From assembly GCA_938045085.1 (NCBI GenBank), contig CALINZ010000021.1, positions 1-7,526 of the forward strand: DNA of 7,526 nucleotides, given 5' to 3'. The DNA is from an uncultured Collinsella sp. GTDB taxonomy: Bacteria; Actinomycetota; Coriobacteriia; Coriobacteriales; Coriobacteriaceae. The stretch's first letter is position 1, and every line of letters begins with the position of its first letter. Positions 1 to 5,017 of this stretch are shown in pieces. Made by a program: the position numbers and the translations under genes. The notes under the pieces are model-generated. The model searched no databases and was not told where the DNA came from. It saw nothing but the letters and a program-made list of their open reading frames with translations.

Positions 1-480
1 ATCCTGGTTATGGTCGCGCTCGTGATTGTACTCAACCTGGTTCGCAGCCGTACCGGTCGTGCCATTATTGCCGTACGCGACAACAAGATCGCTGCCGAGT
101 CCGTGGGCATCTCCGTCACCCAGTACCGCATGATCGCCTTCGTGGTTTCCGCCGCCCTCGCCGGTGCTGCCGGAGCCCTTTTCGGCGGTAACTTCTCGCA
201 GCTTTCCGCCACTAAGTTCGACTTCAACACGTCGATCCTCATTCTGGTGTTCGTGGTCCTGGGCGGCCTGGGCAACATGCGCGGTTCCGTTATCGCGGCG
301 GCGCTGCTCACGGTGCTCCCCGAGCTGCTCCGTCAGTTCTCGGACTACCGCATGCTCATCTACGCCATCGTGTTGATTATGGTCATGGTCTTTACTAACA
401 ACCCGCAGCTCAAGGCGTTCTTCGCACGCATTAAGGACCGCTTTGCTTCCAAGAAGGAGGTGGCAGCCGATGCCCAGTAA
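1..480 (+). CDS. livM: Branched-chain amino acid ABC transporter permease LivM (C-terminal part, 5' end outside window)
   Basis: This is the C-terminal 159 residues of one of the two membrane permeases of a LivFGHMK-type importer, which moves leucine, isoleucine and valine (or related amino acids) across the cytoplasmic membrane. The reading frame is open from base 1 and ends at TAA 478-480, so the start lies upstream; family members are usually about 300-400 residues. Near the visible N-terminus is the cytoplasmic loop typical of LivH/LivM (GRAIIAVRDNKIAAESVGI), which docks on the ATPases. Hydrophobic membrane segments follow (around FVVSAALAGAAGALF, ILILVFVVLGGLGNMRGS and MLIYAIVLIMVMVF), then a basic tail. 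The stop overlaps the livG start by 11 bases, which indicates translational coupling. The assignment is firm for the family. The exact substrate cannot be read from this part, and urea or other amide importers share the fold. Confidence 0.93.
   Translation: MLVMVALVIVLNLVRSRTGRAIIAVRDNKIAAESVGISVTQYRMIAFVVSAALAGAAGALFGGNFSQLSATKFDFNTSILILVFVVLGGLGNMRGSVIAAALLTVLPELLRQFSDYRMLIYAIVLIMVMVFTNNPQLKAFFARIKDRFASKKEVAADAQ
455..460 (+). promoter_or_regulatory. livG ribosome binding site (AGGAGG)
   Basis: A consensus AGGAGG lies inside the 3' end of livM, 9 bases before the ATG at 470. It decides the livG start: the in-frame ATG at 443 lies upstream of this site and has no comparable purine run at the right distance. 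Confidence 0.85.
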
Positions 481-1330
481 GTTTGAGTTCAACAAGGGCA
501 AGATGGTCCCGTATCCTTCTGGCGCCATCGTTCCCGACCGCGACCTGGGTCAGCGCCCGGCGCTCGAGTGCATCCACCTGGGCATTGAATTCGGCGGCCT
601 TAAGGCAGTCGACGACTTTAGCCTGACCATCGGCAAGACTGAGATTGCCGGTCTCATCGGCCCCAACGGTGCCGGCAAGACTACGGTCTTCAACCTGCTC
701 ACCAAGGTGTACCAACCCACGCACGGCACCATCCTGCTCGACGGTGAGGACACTTCGGGCAAGTCGGTCTACCAGGTCAACCGCATGGGTATTGCCCGTA
801 CGTTCCAGAACATTCGCCTGTTCAACACCATGACGGTGGAGGACAACGTTAAGGTCGGCCTGCACAACCAGGAGCGCTACTCCGGTTTTGAGGGTGTGCT
901 GCGCCTGCCGACGTATTGGAAGCACGAGAAGGCCGCCCACGAGCGCGCCATGGAGCTGCTGTCCATTTTTGACATGGAGCACCTGGCAAATGAGCAGGCC
1001 GGATCGCTGCCTTACGGCGCCCAGCGTCGTCTGGAAATCGTTCGCGCGCTTGCCACCAACCCCAAGCTGCTGTTGCTCGACGAACCTGCCGCCGGCATGA
1101 ACCCGTCCGAGACCGCAGAGCTCATGGCGAACATCGTCAAGATTCGCGACACCTTTGGCATTGCCATCATGCTTATCGAGCATGATATGTCGCTCGTTAT
1201 GAACATCTGCGAGGGCATCTGCGTGCTTAACTTTGGCAAGGTCATCGCCAAGGGCACGGCAGAGGAAATCCAGAACAATGACGCCGTTATCGAGGCGTAT
1301 CTGGGTAAGCAGGATAAGGGGGAGAACTAA
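470..1330 (+). CDS. livG: Branched-chain amino acid ABC transporter ATP-binding protein LivG
   Basis: One of the two cytoplasmic ATPases that power the Liv importer. It has 286 residues from the ATG at 470, which is chosen because of the AGGAGG 9 bases upstream. Motifs in order are: Walker A GPNGAGKTT (residues 64-72), the LivG-type region with ARTFQNIRLF after it, signature LPYGAQRRLEI (from 180, in place of LSGGQ, as is usual in LivG), Walker B LLLLDEP with D204 and catalytic E205, the AAGMNPSE segment typical of LivG, and the H-loop histidine H238 in IEHDMSLVM. About 30 residues precede the first strand of the nucleotide-binding fold (PALECIHLGIEFGGLKAV), longer than the few residues in E. 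coli LivG. An alternative start at Met12 (503) would shorten this extension. The gene overlaps livM by 11 bases and its stop abuts the livF start. Confidence 0.95.
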   Translation: MPSKFEFNKGKMVPYPSGAIVPDRDLGQRPALECIHLGIEFGGLKAVDDFSLTIGKTEIAGLIGPNGAGKTTVFNLLTKVYQPTHGTILLDGEDTSGKSVYQVNRMGIARTFQNIRLFNTMTVEDNVKVGLHNQERYSGFEGVLRLPTYWKHEKAAHERAMELLSIFDMEHLANEQAGSLPYGAQRRLEIVRALATNPKLLLLDEPAAGMNPSETAELMANIVKIRDTFGIAIMLIEHDMSLVMNICEGICVLNFGKVIAKGTAEEIQNNDAVIEAYLGKQDKGEN

Positions 1331-2044
1331 ATGGCAGAGCCGATGCTTTCCGTCTACAACATCAACGTCTGGTACGGCGCCATCCACGCCATCAAGGACA
1401 TCTCCTTTAACGTTAATGAGGGCGAGATCGTGGCCTTGATTGGTGCCAACGGTGCCGGCAAGTCCACGACGCTCAAGACCGTCTCGGGCCTGCTACGCTC
1501 CAAGACCGGCTCCATCAAGTTTATGGGCGAGGACATTACCCATACGCCCGCTGATAAGCTGGTTGGTAAGGGCCTGGCTCAAGTTCCCGAGGGTCGTCGC
1601 GCCTTTTTGCAGATGACGGTCGAGGAGAACCTGGAGATGGGTGCCTATACGCAGCCCAAGTCCACGGTGGCTCCGGGCCTGGAGCGCGTCTACGAGCAGT
1701 TCCCGCGCCTGAAGGAACGTCGTCGCCAGGTCGCCGGTACCCTTTCAGGCGGCGAGCAGCAGATGCTCGTTATGGGGCGCGCCCTTATGAGTAACCCCAA
1801 ACTGCTTATGCTCGACGAACCTTCCATGGGTCTGGCGCCGATTCTGATCGAACAGATCTTCCAGATTGTCGAGGACCTGCACAAGGCCGGCACCACGGTG
1901 CTTCTGGTCGAGCAAAACGCGCAGATGGCGCTTTCCATTGCCACACGCGGTTACGTGCTCGAGACCGGCAAGGTCACCATGACCGGCACGGGCCAAGAGC
2001 TCCTGCATGACGACAACGTCCGCAAAGCCTACCTCGGAGGCTAA
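1331..2044 (+). CDS. livF: Branched-chain amino acid ABC transporter ATP-binding protein LivF
   Basis: The second ATPase of the Liv importer, 237 residues, a normal family length. It has Walker A GANGAGKST (residues 38-46), the Q-loop region, KGLAQVPEGRRAF as usual in LivF, signature LSGGEQQ (138-144), and Walker B LLMLDEPSMGLAP with D162 and E163. The switch position carries glutamine (Q195 in LVEQNAQMAL) instead of histidine, a regular property of LivF. The C-terminus has RGYVLETGKV and ends in KAYLGG, also family-typical. The ATG follows the livG TAA with no gap, and a purine-rich site (AAGGGGGAG, 1316-1324) sits 6 bases upstream. It is the last gene of the operon, because a strong intrinsic terminator follows 10 bases after the stop. 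LivF and LivG are expected to form the ATPase heterodimer under LivH/LivM. Confidence 0.96.
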   Translation: MAEPMLSVYNINVWYGAIHAIKDISFNVNEGEIVALIGANGAGKSTTLKTVSGLLRSKTGSIKFMGEDITHTPADKLVGKGLAQVPEGRRAFLQMTVEENLEMGAYTQPKSTVAPGLERVYEQFPRLKERRRQVAGTLSGGEQQMLVMGRALMSNPKLLMLDEPSMGLAPILIEQIFQIVEDLHKAGTTVLLVEQNAQMALSIATRGYVLETGKVTMTGTGQELLHDDNVRKAYLGG

Positions 2045-2054
2045 CCAACCTAAC

Positions 2055-2092
2055 AAAAGGGGCGCTGACTATCTCAGTCAGCGCCCCTTTTT
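2055..2092 (+). terminator. Rho-independent terminator of the liv operon
   Basis: A perfect 16-bp stem, AAAAGGGGCGCTGACT (2055-2070) paired with 2076-2091, has a 5-base loop (ATCTC) and ends in five T (2088-2092). It starts 10 bases after the livF stop. Because the stem has A on one side and T on the other, it could also work for transcripts coming from the right. Confidence 0.93.
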
Positions 2093-2161
2093 AAGTTGCG
2101 GTGAAATAGGGACTGAATACGGGCTCCAGAGGCCAAAAGAGTCCCTATTCCACCGCAACTT
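2093..2161. repeat. Near-perfect 22-bp inverted repeat with 25-nt loop (palindromic element)
   Basis: The left arm at 2093-2114 (begins AAGTTGCGGTG, ends TAGGGACT) pairs with the right arm at 2140-2161 (begins AGTCCCTATT, ends CCGCAACTT). One mismatch occurs (A2104 against C2150). The loop at 2115-2139 contains only a weak internal pairing (GGGCTC against GAGGCC around 2121-2134). There is no T-run after either arm, so it is not a classical terminator, and the terminator before it is complete on its own. The shape fits a REP- or MITE-like dispersed palindrome, or an RNA processing hairpin. Only one copy lies in this window, so dispersal in the genome is inference. The cutC reading frame happens to be open through it, which could mislead start prediction. 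Confidence 0.8.
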
Positions 2162-2171
2162 CATGGGGATG

Positions 2172-2180
2172 TGTGACAAT
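2172..2180 (+). promoter_or_regulatory. Possible extended -10 for cutC (TGTGACAAT), weak
   Basis: Between the inverted repeat and cutC the only promoter-like string is TG-T-GACAAT, 40 bases before the ATG. It matches the -10 consensus at 4 of 6 positions and has an extended TG, but no recognisable -35 lies at the right distance; that position falls in the right arm of the repeat. cutC needs its own promoter because a strong terminator precedes it, so this is the best guess only. Confidence 0.2.
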
Positions 2181-2219
2181 GCCCGTCGGAAAACATCTGC
2201 TGTCTTTGGGGGTCTATCT

Positions 2220-2897
2220 ATGCTGTACGAGTTTTGTGCCGAGAACTTTGAGCGGGTGCCGGCGGCTATCGATGCCGGTGCAAGGCGTATCGAGCTGTGC
2301 GACAACCTTGCCGTTGGTGGCACCACGCCTTCGGCCGGCGTTATCAGCGCTACGACCAACTATGCACACGAGCACGATGCGCGGGTGATGTGCATGATTC
2401 GCCCGCGTGGCGGCGACTTTCACTACAACCAGGACGAGTTGCGTATGATGGAGATGGACCTGGGCCTTGCCGTGAGCGCCGGCGTTGACGGCTTGGTCTT
2501 TGGCTGCTGCAAGCCCTGCGCTGGCGGATGGGCACTCGACGAGCTTACGTTGGGCGCTCTCGTGATGGCCGCGGGCTGCGCGACCGAGGAATGCAAGCGT
2601 GAGCCCATCGACATCACCTTCCACATGGCGTTTGATCAGCTCTCGCCCGAGGCTCAGCTCGACGCGATTGACATACTCGCCGACTGCGGCATCACACGCA
2701 TCCTGACGCATGGTGGCGCTGCCGGTACGCCGATCGAGGACAACTTCGAAAACCTGGCCCGCTTGATCGAGTATGCGGGCGACCGCTTGACCATCCTTCC
2801 CGGCGGCGGCATTTCCACGGTCAACCGCGATACCGTGGCGGCGGCACTGGGCGCCTCCGAGCTCCATGGCACCAAGATTGTGCCGCTGGAGGTATAA
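2220..2897 (+). CDS. cutC: CutC family protein (TIM barrel)
   Basis: A 225-residue cytoplasmic protein of the CutC family, historically called copper homeostasis protein; the molecular activity of the family is not settled. Family hallmarks are RRIELCDNLAVGGTTPSAGV (residues 22-41), MIRPRGGDFHY (59-69), ITFHMAFD with H135, ITRILTHGG, and the glycine-rich ILPGGGIS near the C-terminus. E. coli CutC (about 248 residues) is slightly longer. The ATG at 2220 is chosen because the conserved strand MLYEFCAENFE begins there and a modest GGGGG (2208-2212) lies 7 bases upstream. The frame stays open upstream through the inverted repeat, with another ATG at 2163, but those residues look non-coding. Unusual is a CCKPC cluster (C96, C97, C100) in the loop where relatives usually have an Asp/Gly-rich turn. 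The next gene starts 3 bases after the stop. Confidence 0.9.
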   Translation: MLYEFCAENFERVPAAIDAGARRIELCDNLAVGGTTPSAGVISATTNYAHEHDARVMCMIRPRGGDFHYNQDELRMMEMDLGLAVSAGVDGLVFGCCKPCAGGWALDELTLGALVMAAGCATEECKREPIDITFHMAFDQLSPEAQLDAIDILADCGITRILTHGGAAGTPIEDNFENLARLIEYAGDRLTILPGGGISTVNRDTVAAALGASELHGTKIVPLEV

Positions 2898-2900
2898 CCC

Positions 2901-3698
2901 GTGACGCTGGTATTTGACGTTCAGCAGGCGAACGGTAAGCCCGACGACAACCGTCGTCCCGGCACCGCGTGCCCCTTTTGCGATACCGAAGGGCTCACCG
3001 ACATCATTCGCCGTGATGGCGATTGCATTTGGCTCGAGAATAAGTTCAAGACCCTGCGCGCCACCCGTCAAACCGTGCTGATCGAGTCGGCCGATCACGA
3101 TGCCGACCTGGTGACCTATGAGCCGGATGAACTCCACCATGTGATGCGGTTTGCCCTGGGTTGCTGGCAGCAGATGATCGATTCACAGCAGTATCGAAGC
3201 GTGCTCATGTACAAGAACAAGGGTCCGCTCTCGGGCGGTAGCCTCGTTCATCCGCACATGCAGATTGTGGGTTTGGAGCAGGAAGACGGCTATGCTTCGC
3301 TGGCTTCCGCCAATTTCGAAGGCATCAATGTCTGGCAACAGGGGAGGATCTCGGCCAACATCTCAACCGAACCGATCATGGGGTTCTTTGAGATCAACGT
3401 TTCAGCCCCGCAGGGAATCGCTGCCAGCGATGACACGAGAGACCAAGCCGAGGCGGATCTCTTCGCCGATGCGATCCAGGTAGCTCTGCGCTATATTCTG
3501 AACGAGCACCACGGTGGTCGCGCAGAGTCGTACAACCTGTTCTTCTATCACCTGGGCGGTCGGACCATTGCCAAGGCGCTGCCACGTTGGGTGGTTTCGC
3601 CCTACTTTGTCGGCTATCGTTTGGCCCAGGTCAATGCTGAGACAACGCTCGATATCGATGCTGAGCGCCTGCGTGCGCATCTGGAAACGCTCGTATAG
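2901..3698 (+). CDS. DUF4931 family protein, galactose-1-phosphate uridylyltransferase/HIT-like
   Basis: A 265-residue protein that I recognise as DUF4931, a family related to GalT and the HIT superfamily, with no established substrate. N-terminal CPFC (C24, C27) resembles the zinc-binding cysteine pair of GalT. HPHMQ (117-121) matches the GalT active-site pattern HPHxQ, in which the second histidine (here H119) becomes nucleotidylated. Around it are KNKGPLSGGSLVHPHMQIVG and, later, GFFEINVSAPQ, ESYNLFFYHLGG and PRWVVSPYFVGY, all characteristic of this family. By analogy it may transfer or hydrolyse a nucleoside monophosphate, but that is inference. The start is GTG at 2901, with GGAGG (2888-2892) 8 bases upstream inside the end of cutC. 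The 3-base gap to cutC indicates an operon with coupled translation. No signal peptide or membrane segment is visible. Confidence 0.85.
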   Translation: MTLVFDVQQANGKPDDNRRPGTACPFCDTEGLTDIIRRDGDCIWLENKFKTLRATRQTVLIESADHDADLVTYEPDELHHVMRFALGCWQQMIDSQQYRSVLMYKNKGPLSGGSLVHPHMQIVGLEQEDGYASLASANFEGINVWQQGRISANISTEPIMGFFEINVSAPQGIAASDDTRDQAEADLFADAIQVALRYILNEHHGGRAESYNLFFYHLGGRTIAKALPRWVVSPYFVGYRLAQVNAETTLDIDAERLRAHLETLV

Positions 3699-3700
3699 CA

Positions 3701-3730
3701 AGACTAACACCCGCGTAGTGCGGACAGTCT
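3701..3730. other. Weak interrupted hairpin between convergent genes
   Basis: AGACT (3701-3705) pairs with AGTCT (3726-3730), and an inner CCGC (3711-3714) pairs with GCGG (3720-3723) around GTAGT, with unpaired bases between the two stems. It fills the 30-base gap between the convergent genes and touches the stop codon of the minus-strand transporter. There is no T-run on either strand, so it is a poor terminator candidate. No better one is seen here. Confidence 0.22.
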
Positions 3731-4727
3731 AGCGTGCCATGGCGTCGCGGCCGGCTTCGACGCGCTTGCGCTGGGCGGCGCGCTCCTCGCCGGTCAGACG
3801 CTCAAAGAGATGTCCGATAAGCGAGGCGAGTACCTGCTGAAACAGCGTTCCGCACATGACGGGAAACACGACTTCGCCCGGAAAGTACTGCGTGGCGATG
3901 ACGGCGCCCGAAGAGATGTTACGCATGCCGCAGGTAAAGCACATGGTGGTCGTCTCGCTATATGGCAGATGCAGCGTATGGGCGACCAGAAAACCGAAGA
4001 CAAAGCCACTGATGGCGAAGACCAAAATAAAGAGGGCGACTTCCAAGCGCACCGCGTTCATGTGCAGCACGTACTCGCTCATGGCGGTGGAGTTGGAGGC
4101 GATAACGCCCATCATCATGAATTTGCAGGCGGGCGAGAGCACGGGGGAGAGTTTTTCGTGCCCCCATCCGCGCGTGAGCTCGTTGATCACGATGCCGAGC
4201 ACGGCGGGGATGGCGATCATAAAGGCCATGTCTTGCATCATGCTCGGCACATCGATCGAGACGGTGGCGCCCAGCAGGAGCTTGAGCGTGAGCGGAATCG
4301 TCACAGGGGAGATAACCGAGGACGTCAGGATGATGGTGAGCGCGAGCGGGCCGTTGCCGCCGAACATGCTGATCCACATAAATGCGGTGACGGCCACGGG
4401 CACGCTGTACTCGAGCACGATGCCGCAGACAAGGTTGGGGTTGGAGCCAAAGAACAGCGATCCCATGGCATACGCCGCGATGGGGATGAGCACGGCCGAG
4501 ACAAATAACGCCAAAATCAGGTGCAGGGGACGGCGGAACACCTCGGCTACCTGGTGGAAGGTGTTGCTGAGCGCACCCTGAAACGTCATAAAGGCAAACA
4601 GGGTGGGAACGATGGGCTTGAGAACGCCGATCTGCTGAGGAAAGAGCACGCCGAGCGCCACGCAAATCGGAACGATGATTTGCATGTGCCCCGCGAGAAA
4701 CTTGCCCAGTCCAACCCATTGCTTCAT
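3729..4727 (-). CDS. Bile acid:sodium symporter (BASS) family transporter
   Basis: A 332-residue integral membrane protein with about nine or ten hydrophobic segments spread over residues 13-305 and a short, highly charged C-terminal tail (ERLTGEERAAQRKRVEAGRD). It belongs to the BASS/SBF group of sodium-coupled carriers for organic anions. Seen motifs include FMTFQGALSN (46-55) in an early helix region, EYSVPVAVTAF (106-116), and the conserved crossover-type signature CGMRNISSGAVIA (266-278), which corresponds to the sodium and substrate site region of the family. The substrate cannot be predicted: bile acids, keto acids and other organic acids are all known in the family. The ATG at 4727 is preceded by AAAGGGAG (minus strand, 4747-4740), 12 bases away, which is slightly long. 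It is a single-gene unit, convergent with the DUF4931 gene and divergent from recJ. No convincing -35/-10 pair was found for it. Confidence 0.88.
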   Translation of the reverse strand: MKQWVGLGKFLAGHMQIIVPICVALGVLFPQQIGVLKPIVPTLFAFMTFQGALSNTFHQVAEVFRRPLHLILALFVSAVLIPIAAYAMGSLFFGSNPNLVCGIVLEYSVPVAVTAFMWISMFGGNGPLALTIILTSSVISPVTIPLTLKLLLGATVSIDVPSMMQDMAFMIAIPAVLGIVINELTRGWGHEKLSPVLSPACKFMMMGVIASNSTAMSEYVLHMNAVRLEVALFILVFAISGFVFGFLVAHTLHLPYSETTTMCFTCGMRNISSGAVIATQYFPGEVVFPVMCGTLFQQVLASLIGHLFERLTGEERAAQRKRVEAGRDAMAR

Positions 4728-4861
4728 ATGCTCTTGTGACTCCCTTTGCTCGTGAATCCGTTTTGAATGGATATGCTAGACGCTTGCATGTGTCCTTGCG
4801 TCAGAAACGCTCGATTATTTCGAGGGTATTACCGGCATCGTTTACCGAAACCGCGGCGTGC

Positions 4862-4886
4862 TGCGGCGATTTGCGTCCGCGCCGCA
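4862..4886. promoter_or_regulatory. GC-rich dyad next to the recJ -10 box
   Basis: TGCGGCG (4862-4868) is the exact reverse complement of CGCCGCA (4880-4886), with 11 bases between them. The dyad covers the place where a -35 element would lie and ends 3 bases before TATAAT. It could be an operator for a dimeric regulator. In GC-rich DNA a 7-bp dyad can also arise by chance. The rest of the divergent region, 4728-4861, shows only a small CTCGA/TCGAG dyad (4810-4824). Confidence 0.3.
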
Positions 4887-4889
4887 CGG

Positions 4890-4895
4890 TATAAT
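4890..4895 (+). promoter_or_regulatory. Predicted recJ promoter -10 box (TATAAT)
   Basis: A perfect TATAAT stands out in GC-rich surroundings 114 bases before the recJ ATG. No good -35 is present at 16-18 bases: the hexamer at 17 bases is CGATTT, and TTGCGT at 4871-4876 is only 13 bases away. The promoter may therefore need an activator, or it may be weak. It would give a 5' leader of roughly 100 bases. Confidence 0.55.
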
Positions 4896-4951
4896 AAATC
4901 CGTTCAACAGATCTGCCTGCCGAAGCGGGCATACACAGAGGACTCATCGCT

Positions 4952-5017
4952 ATGAACCGTGAGAGGTATCGCGGCGACCTGCCCCTATCGGGGGTGGGTG
5001 CCTATGTCATCGCTTAA
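4952..5017 (+). CDS. Possible 21-residue leader ORF overlapping the recJ start
   Basis: An ATG at 4952 has a good Shine-Dalgarno site (AGAGGA, 4937-4942) 9 bases upstream. It opens a 21-codon frame that begins MNRERYRGDLPLSG and ends at TAA 5015-5017, 14 bases inside recJ and in a different frame. The purine site before it is better placed for this ATG than for any recJ start. Its ribosomes would pass through the hairpin at 4977-4999 that covers the recJ ribosome binding site. It may be a coupling leader rather than a functional peptide. The AGG and CTA codons in it are uncommon in this window, which argues slightly against a conserved protein. I do not recognise the peptide. Confidence 0.4.
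   Translation: MNRERYRGDLPLSGVGAYVIA
4977..4999 (+). promoter_or_regulatory. Hairpin sequestering the recJ ribosome binding site
   Basis: ACCTGCCCC (4977-4985) pairs with GGGGTGGGT (4991-4999) in a 9-bp stem with two G-T wobbles and a 5-base loop (TATCG). The right arm is the only Shine-Dalgarno-like sequence for recJ; it ends 4 bases before the ATG at 5004. When folded in the mRNA it should hinder initiation. Confidence 0.5.

Noticed and set aside
443..469. Upstream ATG for livG at 443
   Set aside because: It lies upstream of the AGGAGG at 455-460, which is ideally spaced for the ATG at 470, and has no site of its own.
431..1387. Long minus-strand open frame opposite livG (318 codons)
   Set aside because: It lies antisense to a gene with all ABC ATPase motifs in order. 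Its translation resembles no family, and it arises from GC-rich third positions.
2093..2161. Inverted repeat read as a second terminator or a CRISPR repeat
   Set aside because: No T-run follows either arm, and there is a single unit with no spacer array.
2007..2219. Longer cutC start inside livF, giving a 71-residue N-terminal extension
   Set aside because: It would translate through the terminator and the inverted repeat. The CutC fold begins at Met 2220, and the frame is open there only by chance.
2214..3140. Minus-strand open frame opposite cutC and DUF4931 (308 codons)
   Set aside because: It spans the junction of two well-supported plus-strand genes and shows no recognisable domain.
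3810..4581. Plus-strand open frames (3810-4508 and 3856-4581) opposite the BASS transporter
   Set aside because: The minus-strand frame has clear membrane segments and the BASS signature. The plus-strand translations are His/Asp/Gly-rich or low-complexity shadows.
4767..4955. 62-codon plus-strand frame in the divergent intergenic region
   Set aside because: It has no Shine-Dalgarno site and an Arg/Cys-rich random-looking translation, and it runs across the predicted recJ promoter.
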